From the NCBI RefSeq assembly GCF_000284035.1, contig NC_016887.1, positions 1,488,001 to 1,552,000 on the forward strand: 64,000 nucleotides of DNA, written 5' to 3'. The notes beneath the pieces were generated by a model. It made no database searches and had not been told where the DNA came from. It saw only the letters and a list, made by a program, of their open reading frames with translations. The position numbers were made by a program, and so were the translations under genes. The stretch comes from Nocardia cyriacigeorgica GUH-2 (GTDB lineage Bacteria > Actinomycetota > Actinomycetes > Mycobacteriales > Mycobacteriaceae). Position 1 is the first letter of the stretch, and every line of letters begins with the position of its first letter. Positions 1 through 7,829 of this stretch are shown here, in pieces.

Positions 1-1
1 C

Positions 2-589
2 ACCCCGCACCTGTACAACCGATTGCCCCTGACCAAGCGTCTGGGCACAGCCCTCTACGAACTCGTCGGCGTTGCCGCCCGTGAGGCGTTCCTCTCCGAC
101 AACGGCCGCTTCGGCCTACTGGTCGGCGACGAAGCCCATCACTTCACCCAAACCCAGGTCGGCGCGGCAGTGACCTCGGACTTCAGCCGAGACGGACGTA
201 AACACCTGGCGGCTATCGGGCTCGCTTCGCACGATCCGGCAACCGACTTCCAAGGTGCGGCACACAATCTCATCCCGAACCGCTTCGTATTCCGGCAGCG
301 CGATGAAACCCTGGCTCGCAACAGCCTGGAATGGGTAGGGGTGGATCTGAACGAAGCGCCGTTCATGCTGCAGGTGCTGCGCGAGGAGACTTCGCCCCCG
401 GTTGGCCAGGGCAGGCAGGTTCCCGAGGAACGGCGAGGCGAGATGTTCATGCGCGACGCCTTGAACCGGATCGGCCGTGGCAAGGTCCTCGGGCCCGCGC
501 GGCCCGACCGTGCGGCCGCGATTACCAGTACGCCGACGGTGGCGGCTTCCAAGCGGGTGGCGGCGCTGGAACGTCAGGCTGTCACATGA
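2..589 (+). CDS. VirB4/TraC-like conjugation ATPase, C-terminal part (cut by window edge)
   Basis: This is the tail of a larger protein; the frame is open from the first bases, and the TTG at 23 is internal rather than a real start. The visible segment has a Walker B-like strand (LLVGDEAHHF) followed by a region about how a target behaves when freed from its lattice, ending in a short basic tail. Such an acidic pair after a hydrophobic strand is typical of the VirB4/TraC ATPases that power type IV secretion and conjugation in actinobacteria. The Walker A would lie upstream of the window and cannot be checked. Its stop overlaps the next start by ATGA, so the two genes are translationally coupled. 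The family call leans on the Walker B context and the polytopic neighbour. Confidence 0.55.
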   Translation, partial: TPHLYNRLPLTKRLGTALYELVGVAAREAFLSDNGRFGLLVGDEAHHFTQTQVGAAVTSDFSRDGRKHLAAIGLASHDPATDFQGAAHNLIPNRFVFRQRDETLARNSLEWVGVDLNEAPFMLQVLREETSPPVGQGRQVPEERRGEMFMRDALNRIGRGKVLGPARPDRAAAITSTPTVAASKRVAALERQAVT

Positions 590-3021
590 TTGCCTGGGAC
601 CCCGCGACCTGCGATTTCGACCGCTGGCGTCCCCGAACCGCCGCGCGCCGTTTACGAAACTGGATTGGTGCCACGCGACGACGGCGATGGACGGTGTGGC
701 TGGTCGGGTCGGCGTTCATTTTGTTCGTCTTTCCAGGCTTGGTCGGTGCCGTAGCCACGGCGGGAACCGGCAACCTGGCCGCGGGTTCATCGGCCAATAC
801 CGCGCTCAGCGCATTAGAAGTCAAGGATTCGTCGGGGGTCGATCTAGCCCAATACATGTTCGTGGTCAACGTGGGCAACAGCTTGTTCAATCCCGCCGAC
901 ACCGCGTTGGCCCTTGTGATAGGCCTGATTTTCGCCGGCTGGCTCGTCGTGGTCGGTGCCGTGCTGTGGCTGGTCGGCTGGGTCCTGAGCTTCGTCTGGC
1001 TCGACCTGATCGGAAACGTCATCACAGGTGTCGCGAACAGCTTCACCAGCCAGATCGCGACGACGATCATGCTCGTCACGGCCGCGACCATCGGAGCGGT
1101 CATCGTCGGAGTGTTCCTGGCACGGGGGCTGCACGCCAAGGCCACTGCGCAGATCGTGACGATGATCGGCGTCGCCATGCTCGGACCCATCTTCCTCGCG
1201 AACCCACTCGCAGAGATCCTCTCGTCCCATGGCGTGCTGGTTCAGGGAAGGGACATCGGGCTATCGGTTGCCGCGGGGCTGCACGGCAGTACCGCAATCG
1301 ATCCCGACCAGTTGGTCGCGACAATGCAGGCGGACACAGTCGACAATTTCGCCCGTAAGCCATTGCAAGTATGGAACTTCGGCCTTGTGGTCGATGAGTA
1401 CACCGGTTGTAAGGAGGCATGGTCGGCGGGAATCCAGGCGCAGAGTGGCGACGCTGTTCGCGACAATCTCAAAGCGTGCGGACAGGCAGGCGAGTACGCG
1501 TACGCGGTCTCCTCGGAGCCGACGATCGGCCAGATCGGCGCGGGGATCCTCATCTTGCTGTCGGCGATCATCATGCTGTACTTCGCGGCGAGCTTGTCGA
1601 TCCGCATCATCTGGGCAGCGTTGGACGCGATCTACCACGGGTTCATGATGATTTTCGGCCTTGCCGCGGGCGGTTTCATCTACGGTCCCACGCAAACCTT
1701 CATGGCCCGGAACGCGGCCGACAGCATCATCGCCGGCGCGCGTATGGCGGTCAACACCGTCTTCCTCAGCGTGTACCTGTTGATCCTGGGCAGAGTATTC
1801 GAGCAGGCCGGCGGTCAGGTGATCACGGTTCTGGTCGTCGGCGCCGTCATCCAGATCGTGGGTGTCGTACAGGCACGTCGCCTCAACGATAGTCTGACCC
1901 GCGGTAACGAATGGATCGCCGATCGGTTTTCCGCCGTCATGCAGGGTGGGCAAGCCCTCGGCGCGGGCGGGGGCGGTGGGGCCGGTGGTTCCGGGATGGG
2001 ACTGGCCGGAGTCACCAACACGATGGGTACCGGCGCAGCTCTCCTGGCCGGTATGGGAGCGCTCTCGACGATCAACAACTCACCGGCGGCAGCCTGGCTG
2101 ATCGGGCGCGTCAACCCGCTGAACCCGGCCGCGCGCCGGGCGGAACAAATGCGGAGGACCCAGATCGCCGGGTGGACCCAGGCGCACATGGCCGAGGCGT
2201 ACCCGGCCAGCTTCCTCAACCGCGTGCAGTTCGCCGAGGCCGCCAGCGAGGGTCTCGCCCGCCATCAGGCCGAGCGCTTGCGTGGCTGGAACACCACGGC
2301 CAACACGAGGACACCAGACCACGTTCACATCCCGAGCGGTATCGACACACCACGCGGCGCCGCGATCGCCGTCCAGTGGGCCGCGGGCGCCGGTGCCGCC
2401 AGCGAGGGTGATCTGCTCGCGGCGCTCGCCATGGCGGGCTTCACCGATCGTCAGGTGATGAACAATGCTATCTGGGCGCATGTTTACGCGGAGAATCACA
2501 CTGCTGATGAACCTGCCAAGGCCAAGCCGATGGCCCGTGTGGCAGCGTTGTCCCGGGTTTTCGAGAGCAACCCGACCGAGCACAATCTGTACGCATTGGA
2601 AATGGCTGCTGTGCAGCTTCGTACCGAGCGGAGCGGCGGTGTTGCCCTGACAAGTGCGCAGCGCGACCTCGCACGCGACTACATGGACAACCCCACCCTC
2701 GAAGGGATTCGGCGCCTGCAGCGACGCGCCGATGGGCTTGACCCGGTGACCGGGAACGTCGATCCCGGGAGCACCCGGGACGACCGAATCGCCGCTGAGC
2801 GAACGCTATCCTGGATCGAGAATGGTTATGCGATGAACATTCTGAATGCGGTCGACCAGCTCAATCAAACTCCGCTGGAGGATATTCAGGCCGGCGCCCG
2901 CGTCCGGTCCGCGCACCCTGCCGTTCGCGATCTTCGCCGGTGGGTGACCGATGCGCGGCGACTGGAGCGGCAGACGCATGGTGACGGCGCGACCGGTGCG
3001 GATATGGCGCCGCCACGGTAG
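586..3021 (+). CDS. Polytopic VirB6/TrbL-like membrane protein
   Basis: An 811-residue protein starting at the ATG that overlaps the upstream stop (ATGA); the longer frame from 331 runs through the previous gene and is not used. It has a basic N-terminus, a first membrane helix at about residues 36-60, then about six to eight more hydrophobic helices between residues 105 and 430, with an extracytoplasmic-looking loop holding two cysteines near residues 270-300. A Gly-rich hinge near residue 460 leads to a long soluble, largely helical C-terminal half. This plan fits the VirB6/TrbL channel subunits that sit beside VirB4-type ATPases in actinobacterial conjugation modules. Coupling to the ATPase gene supports this. 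No sequence motif is decisive. Confidence 0.55.
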   Translation: MIAWDPATCDFDRWRPRTAARRLRNWIGATRRRRWTVWLVGSAFILFVFPGLVGAVATAGTGNLAAGSSANTALSALEVKDSSGVDLAQYMFVVNVGNSLFNPADTALALVIGLIFAGWLVVVGAVLWLVGWVLSFVWLDLIGNVITGVANSFTSQIATTIMLVTAATIGAVIVGVFLARGLHAKATAQIVTMIGVAMLGPIFLANPLAEILSSHGVLVQGRDIGLSVAAGLHGSTAIDPDQLVATMQADTVDNFARKPLQVWNFGLVVDEYTGCKEAWSAGIQAQSGDAVRDNLKACGQAGEYAYAVSSEPTIGQIGAGILILLSAIIMLYFAASLSIRIIWAALDAIYHGFMMIFGLAAGGFIYGPTQTFMARNAADSIIAGARMAVNTVFLSVYLLILGRVFEQAGGQVITVLVVGAVIQIVGVVQARRLNDSLTRGNEWIADRFSAVMQGGQALGAGGGGGAGGSGMGLAGVTNTMGTGAALLAGMGALSTINNSPAAAWLIGRVNPLNPAARRAEQMRRTQIAGWTQAHMAEAYPASFLNRVQFAEAASEGLARHQAERLRGWNTTANTRTPDHVHIPSGIDTPRGAAIAVQWAAGAGAASEGDLLAALAMAGFTDRQVMNNAIWAHVYAENHTADEPAKAKPMARVAALSRVFESNPTEHNLYALEMAAVQLRTERSGGVALTSAQRDLARDYMDNPTLEGIRRLQRRADGLDPVTGNVDPGSTRDDRIAAERTLSWIENGYAMNILNAVDQLNQTPLEDIQAGARVRSAHPAVRDLRRWVTDARRLERQTHGDGATGADMAPPR

Positions 3022-3052
3022 GTTCCGCAACGGAAGGTAGTCGAGTCTCTTC

Positions 3053-3898
3053 ATGAAGTTCATGGCGTGGTCCGCGGTCGGGCTGGCCGCGGTCGGCGGA
3101 GCGTTGTTCGTCGTGGTCGCGGCATTCACCGGAATCAGTACGTCTGCCGGCGAACGGTTCTTCAATTGCCAATGCGACAGCGCGATCGGTCCGGACCCGT
3201 CGGTCACCGCGACGGCCTCGCCCACATCCGGCGTTTGTGATTCCGACGAGGAATGGGATTCTTCGGGAGTGCCGACGACGAACCCCTACGCATCGCTGAC
3301 GGTTGCCTCCGGCGATACCGAGATCACCGAGTGGCGGCGTGACTGTATTTCGGCCATGGCTTCAGCTCCCCTGCAAACTCCGGCGACCTCGAAAACCAAT
3401 ACGGGCTTTGCCGTGGAGTGTGCTCGTGAACTAGCGCTCATGCGGGTCGGGAGCCAGGCGGAGCCATTGGACTCGGCTCCTGCGGCGATGGTTCGAGAGG
3501 TGATCTACCAAGCATCAGCAGCGTTGACGAGCGGTCGTTGTGATACGCCGGCGGGCGACACATCGGAGCCGGTCGGCGCAGGGGTGCCGGCCGGCCAGGC
3601 CGAGTACACGCATCCGACCGGGTCCTGCGCACAAAACTCCGAGTCGACCGTCGTTGAGCTGCCCAGTCGGCTCGCCGACCAGGGGCTGTGCGGACAGCGT
3701 GTGCAGCTCGACGCTGTGTCACCCGGCGATCTCATTTTCTGGGACTATCGCCAACACGCACCTACGCGGGTTGGGGTGGCGGTAGACCAGACGCGCGTCG
3801 TCACCGCAGACCCGTCCACCGGGCAGTTCGCGGTAATCGAGATTCCGGCCGGCGGCGACGCCCGCGCGAAACGAGTTCTTGCCGGTCCGGGTTATTGA
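3053..3898 (+). CDS. Membrane-anchored, degenerate NlpC/P60-like protein
   Basis: A 281-residue protein with one N-terminal membrane helix (residues 5-25) followed by an exported region. The C-terminal part carries SPGDLIFWDY, the hallmark strand of NlpC/P60 peptidoglycan endopeptidases, followed by RVGVAVD, where active members have HVGIYxG. The usual DCSG catalytic segment cannot be recognised; the aligned region is TGSCAQN. The catalytic His is therefore replaced by Arg and the catalytic Cys is doubtful, so this is probably a non-catalytic wall-binding or scaffold version. In type IV secretion modules a wall hydrolase often sits at this place after the VirB6-like gene. It begins 31 bases after the upstream stop, and its end lies inside a perfect hairpin shared with the convergent gene. 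Confidence 0.5.
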   Translation: MKFMAWSAVGLAAVGGALFVVVAAFTGISTSAGERFFNCQCDSAIGPDPSVTATASPTSGVCDSDEEWDSSGVPTTNPYASLTVASGDTEITEWRRDCISAMASAPLQTPATSKTNTGFAVECARELALMRVGSQAEPLDSAPAAMVREVIYQASAALTSGRCDTPAGDTSEPVGAGVPAGQAEYTHPTGSCAQNSESTVVELPSRLADQGLCGQRVQLDAVSPGDLIFWDYRQHAPTRVGVAVDQTRVVTADPSTGQFAVIEIPAGGDARAKRVLAGPGY

Positions 3899-3918
3899 GC
3901 ATGATTGCTCAATAACCC
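3889..3918. terminator. Bidirectional hairpin spanning two convergent stop codons
   Basis: A perfect 13-bp inverted repeat: GGGTTATTGAGCA, a TGAT loop, then TGCTCAATAACCC. It contains the last codons and stop of the plus-strand NlpC-like gene and of the minus-strand transglycosylase gene, so both proteins end in Gly-Tyr. No T-run follows on either side, which is usual for actinobacterial terminators. Confidence 0.7.
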
Positions 3919-5138
3919 ATGTACGCTCCGCCTTCGCGCATGCTGGCAATTCCGGGCACATTGCTCACCGACCCGTACCGGTCGATCGAGTAGCGCACTC
4001 CAGCGATGATGTTGTCGACCGGGTTCCAGATATCGCGGTGCCCCGGCAGCGAATACGCGTCGAAGGTGGGGTCGATGGTCTGCATCAGTCCCTTCGACGG
4101 AATCCCCGCGGCGGCATTGCTATCCCATAGATTGATCGCATGCGGGTTCCCGCTGGACTCATGCTGGATGATCGCCGCGATGGCGGAGCGGTCGATCTGA
4201 CCGGTGTCGTAGCCGTTTTCGGCGAGTACACGCATGGCCTGATCGATCCACTGACTCTGCTGCCCGGAGGGCATCGTCCCGGGAGGACCCGTGCCCGCAC
4301 CGCCGCGACCAGGCCGGGTGCGGCGTCGCGGGCGCGGCGCCGGTGCCTGTGGCCGTGACTCCCGTACATACCGGCCGGCCAGCGCGGCTACCCGATCCGC
4401 GGCAATCACCGCGGCGTTCTGGCCTTGTCCCAGCACGGCGCCGGCGCGTTGCAGCGCGGAGCCGAGCGCGGCGGTCACCATCTGCTGACCGGCGGGGGTA
4501 TCCGCCACGGGCCCCAGAGCAGTCAGCGCGGTGTTGACGTTGGCGATGATCGTGCCGATCGCGACTCGTCCCTGCGCCGTGGAACCCGCGGCGTCGCCGA
4601 GAATCCGCTCGAGCTCGACGTTCAACTCGCCCAGAGCGTCGGCGCGGCGAGACGTATTACCCTCGTGCAGGCCGTATTGTGCGCCCATCTCGCCACCCAT
4701 GCGCAGAGGGCCGGTCGGCGCGTCCGTGTTGACGACCGGGGGTGCGTAGCTTTGACCGGTGACGGTGGAGGGTGAGCCGTCACCATAGCGTCCGGCGATG
4801 GCGGCGAGCGCCGCCAGCGCGGGCGCGGCCATTGCGAGGAGCGCGGCGGGCACGGCGCCCAGATCGGCGCCACCCATTGGCGCCGAGCCCGTAGGACGGG
4901 CGTCACCGCTGTGCGGGATGTAACCGGGCGCGGTCGAAGGTGCTGAGGGAGTCGGCGTGCTACCGGATTGTGTGCCCGGCTTCGCGGGCGCGGTGCCCGC
5001 TCCCGCACCTGGTGGGACGGAGCCGGGGCCACCGCCGGATGCACGAGGCGGTGCGCCTTTGCTGCCGTAGCGCGGTCGACGTTCGCTGCGCCCGGGTGCC
5101 GGCTGGACGGGACCGGTGTCGGCAGTGGGCACAGCCAC
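3909..5138 (-). CDS. Lytic transglycosylase (SLT/lysozyme-like), ESX-associated
   Basis: A 409-residue protein. The first 90 residues are rich in Pro, Gly and Ser. A helical middle domain at about 140-260 resembles the DUF4226-type module seen before hydrolase domains in this family of loci. The last 110 residues form a transglycosylase SLT fold with the HESSGNPHAI segment, whose Glu is the expected catalytic acid, followed by GLMQTI and the NIIAGVRYSIDRYG helix. It should cleave glycan strands of peptidoglycan. It has no clear signal peptide, so export may depend on the neighbouring ESX system (inference). It lies two bases after the stop of a paralogue and is clearly co-transcribed with it. 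Confidence 0.85.
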   Translation of the reverse strand: MAVPTADTGPVQPAPGRSERRPRYGSKGAPPRASGGGPGSVPPGAGAGTAPAKPGTQSGSTPTPSAPSTAPGYIPHSGDARPTGSAPMGGADLGAVPAALLAMAAPALAALAAIAGRYGDGSPSTVTGQSYAPPVVNTDAPTGPLRMGGEMGAQYGLHEGNTSRRADALGELNVELERILGDAAGSTAQGRVAIGTIIANVNTALTALGPVADTPAGQQMVTAALGSALQRAGAVLGQGQNAAVIAADRVAALAGRYVRESRPQAPAPRPRRRTRPGRGGAGTGPPGTMPSGQQSQWIDQAMRVLAENGYDTGQIDRSAIAAIIQHESSGNPHAINLWDSNAAAGIPSKGLMQTIDPTFDAYSLPGHRDIWNPVDNIIAGVRYSIDRYGSVSNVPGIASMREGGAYMGY

Positions 5139-5140
5139 GG

Positions 5141-6697
5141 TCAGTACCCCACGTACCGGCCGCCGGCCCGGACCGCTTTGACGCCCGGGACATTGGCCAG
5201 CGATCCGTACCGGTCGAGCGAATAGCGCACACTCGCGATGATGTTGTGCACCGGGTTCCAGATGTCGGTGTAGCCGGGTAGCGCATACTGCCGGAACGTC
5301 CCGTCGATGGTCTGCATGAGGCCCTTGGAAGGCGTTCCCTTGGCGGCGTTGCTATCGGTCAGATTGATCGCATGGGGGTTGTTGGTCGACTCGTACTGGG
5401 CGATGATGGCTATCGCGGCGGGGTCCACCTTGCTCATATCGGTGCCCGACTGGCGCAGGATCGCCAAGGCCTGCTGGATCCAGAGGCCTATCGAACCGCC
5501 CTGCCCGACGGCGGTGGGGCCATTCCAGGCTCCTGCGGTGCCGTTCCCGTAGGTAGCTTGCCGCTGACCGTTGATATTCCAGAGGTATTGAGCCGTAAGA
5601 CGTTCGACATGGGCGGCCATGTCCTTGGCTGTGGACTGCCCGGCGGAAACAATGGTGTGTGCCTTCTGCAAGGCCGCGGTGAGGATCTGGTGAACTCTCG
5701 CGTGGCCCGCCCGGGTATAGGCATGAGGGCCGAGGGTGGCCAGTGCGCCGTTGACTTCCCGGATCAGCTGTGTCAGCTTCGTTCTGTCGACCTGGTGATT
5801 GCCTGCCAGTTCCGTGACATATCGCGCCAGTTGATTGTCGAGATTGTTGAACGCGGTCGCGGCAGTTCGCTGAAACAGTTGCTGAGCGCGGCTGCCGCTG
5901 GCGGCCCCACCACTGCCAGGGGTCAGGCCCAGCATCTTCCGCAACTCGATGATCTCTGGGTCTGTCGGGTTGCCGTTGCCATAGGCCGCGGCCAGCATCC
6001 GGAGGGCCCTGATCGCGCGCTGGGCGGCGGGAGACAAGCCGGTCGCGGCGGCGTCGTCAGCCGATTCGACTTCGGGATCAACTGCCTCTGCCGGGCTGGG
6101 CCCTCGCAGTGTCAGCGCGGAGGTGTCGGGCGCCTGCGCTTTCCCTGACCCGGCCCTGTCGGCGTTCGTTGTTCCCGCGCCTTGTTTCGGTACGGCAGCG
6201 CCGTTGCCATCGGCGAGGCTCGACAACGCCGAGGCCAAGATCGGCAGCATCTGCGTACCGAAGTCCAGCGAGCCGGTGAGCTGGTCCGGATTGTCATCGT
6301 CGACCGGCGCGGACTGTTGCGTCGAAGTCGTTGTGCCCGTTGTCGCCCACGGTGATCCGGTGGTCGGCACCGCATTCAGCGGTTGGCCCGGTGTGGCGGT
6401 GGCTGCGTTGGTCGTGGCGGCCGTAGCCGGCGTTCCTCCGGGCGGCGCGACCGTTGTCGACGAGTTGTCCCTCGGGGCGGGAACTACCGACGGGGCCCGG
6501 TTCGATTGCCCTGAATCAGCGGCTGTGGGACCAGAATTGGCAGGGGTGCCGGGTGGGTTGACCGATACTGTACGCGCACTGGCGATGTGTGGACGTTCCG
6601 GTGACCGGGGGCCCTGGCCGGGCGGAAGTTCGTCCTCGGTTACATTCGGGTCGAGTGCGGACTCATTGGTAGCAGCCCATAGCTCAGCGCTCGTCAT
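5141..6697 (-). CDS. Lytic transglycosylase, longer tandem paralogue
   Basis: A 518-residue protein with the same plan as the gene that follows it: a long Pro/Thr/Ala-rich low-complexity N-terminus (about 200 residues), a helical middle domain at about 230-370, and a C-terminal SLT domain with QYESTNNPHAI (catalytic Glu), GLMQTIDGTF and NIIASVRYSLDRYG. Both paralogues end in a Gly-Tyr dipeptide. The catalytic domains are clearly duplicates while the N-termini have diverged. The start is the ATG giving MTSAELW; no better upstream start is in frame. There is no Sec signal peptide. Transcription runs away from the ESX genes, out of a 378-bp intergenic region holding a motif A dyad. Confidence 0.85.
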   Translation of the reverse strand: MTSAELWAATNESALDPNVTEDELPPGQGPRSPERPHIASARTVSVNPPGTPANSGPTAADSGQSNRAPSVVPAPRDNSSTTVAPPGGTPATAATTNAATATPGQPLNAVPTTGSPWATTGTTTSTQQSAPVDDDNPDQLTGSLDFGTQMLPILASALSSLADGNGAAVPKQGAGTTNADRAGSGKAQAPDTSALTLRGPSPAEAVDPEVESADDAAATGLSPAAQRAIRALRMLAAAYGNGNPTDPEIIELRKMLGLTPGSGGAASGSRAQQLFQRTAATAFNNLDNQLARYVTELAGNHQVDRTKLTQLIREVNGALATLGPHAYTRAGHARVHQILTAALQKAHTIVSAGQSTAKDMAAHVERLTAQYLWNINGQRQATYGNGTAGAWNGPTAVGQGGSIGLWIQQALAILRQSGTDMSKVDPAAIAIIAQYESTNNPHAINLTDSNAAKGTPSKGLMQTIDGTFRQYALPGYTDIWNPVHNIIASVRYSLDRYGSLANVPGVKAVRAGGRYVGY

Positions 6698-7075
6698 GGC
6701 TCACATTCCGCGCGTATTCACCTGTGCCGGCGAGCCCTTCGGTAGCGACCCAGCGGCCGCGGCGACGGAGGTCCATCCAGCAGTCCTCCCCTGTCGGTCA
6801 GCGATGGGCGATTCCATGACAGCGGTTCGTCACTCGACGGTGGCGACCGGGTCATCGCGTGCTCGGCGGATGTGGTCTACCCAATCCTGACCCGTCTCGG
6901 CCGGCGCCGCCTTCCCAGTGTTGGGAATCTCCGACAATAGGTCCGTGAAAGGGGCCTGCCATGGCTGATCGCAGTTGCCACCGACCTGGGCCGCAACAGG
7001 TCCCGTTGGCAGGCTTGGCGCTGTCGTGTACGGCCCGGGCTACGCGCGTTCGCCGATCTGTGAGGGAGTGATCGA
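6698..7075. other. Divergent intergenic region
   Basis: This is the longest gene-free stretch in the window, between divergent transcription units. It holds one perfect motif A dyad (6912-6927) followed by an AT-richer ACAATAG that could serve as a -10 element. A 36-codon frame at 6961-7071 has an AAAGGGG ribosome-binding-like sequence but an Arg-rich, shadow-like composition, so I do not call it as a gene. Confidence 0.6.
6912..6927. promoter_or_regulatory. Motif A operator candidate, perfect copy
   Basis: TTCCCAGTGTTGGGAA is a perfect 6-4-6 dyad between the transglycosylase operon and the plus-strand ESX-associated run. The same dyad recurs upstream of many units in the window. Confidence 0.6.
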
Positions 7076-7801
7076 ATGGATTGGGGATCGGTCTTCAAGA
7101 CCGTTGCGACCGTAGCGGCGCCGGTTGTGCTCGGCGCGGTGGGCAATGCGATGTTGCCGGGTGTCGGCGGCATGCTCGGGGCGGCTGCCGGAGGGTGGAT
7201 TGCCGATGGGATCGAGCACGGAGGGATGCGCGCCGGTGGATGGAAAGCTGCCCTTGGTGCGGGACTGACCGCTGGAGTCGGCGGATCCATCGCGGCGCGG
7301 GGCCTCGGCCGACTCGCCGGGAGGTTCGGCGGTCGTGCGGCCGGCGGCGCTAGGCACGCCGCCGGACGGGCAGGCGGGGGAGCGGGCCGGACTCCGAATC
7401 CGGTCGGTCAGCGCGGTAGTCAGAACGGATTGTTCGATCCGGGCCGCCGCGCGGGTACCAGGAATCCGTTCAACGTGAGCAACAACTTCAGATCTTCGGG
7501 TTATGGCACGGACTTGACCAAGGGTGCATTCGCACTCGTGGGATATGGTTTGAATCGTTCGGGCCCGACGCCGCCTGTTCAACCACCTGGCAAGGGTGCA
7601 AAAGGTTCCGGCGCACAGGGCGGGGGAAATGCAGGCAAGTATGTGGGCGGCTTCGTCGAGTCGGCGAAAAAAGGTGACTTTGCCCAGTATACGAATCCCG
7701 ACAATACGAAGGGGTTCATATGGCAGCCGGACGGGCTGTCTCGGGGCATGAAGGAACTGTATTCAAAGGACACCGGGGCTGCGGCCGCAGTGACCATTTG
7801 A
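7076..7801 (+). CDS. Gly-rich hypothetical protein of the ESX-associated operon
   Basis: A 241-residue protein I do not recognise. Residues 8-90 are hydrophobic with regularly spaced glycines and small residues (GAVGNAMLPGVGGMLGAAAG and similar), like glycine-zipper helices that pack in or through membranes. The C-terminal half is polar, and the last 60 residues contain a charged and aromatic segment. A strong GAGGGAG ribosome-binding site precedes the ATG. It is followed 28 bases later by a putatively secreted protein in the same direction, which suggests an operon. It could be a membrane-active substrate or an accessory factor; the sequence does not decide. Confidence 0.7.
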   Translation: MDWGSVFKTVATVAAPVVLGAVGNAMLPGVGGMLGAAAGGWIADGIEHGGMRAGGWKAALGAGLTAGVGGSIAARGLGRLAGRFGGRAAGGARHAAGRAGGGAGRTPNPVGQRGSQNGLFDPGRRAGTRNPFNVSNNFRSSGYGTDLTKGAFALVGYGLNRSGPTPPVQPPGKGAKGSGAQGGGNAGKYVGGFVESAKKGDFAQYTNPDNTKGFIWQPDGLSRGMKELYSKDTGAAAAVTI

Positions 7802-7829
7802 TGTCCTCGCGAGTTGGGAGGTCGGCGTA

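Noticed and set aside
6961..7071. A 36-codon frame before the 7076 gene
   Set aside because: AAAGGGG lies before the ATG, but the peptide is Arg-rich and looks like a shadow frame; no other support.
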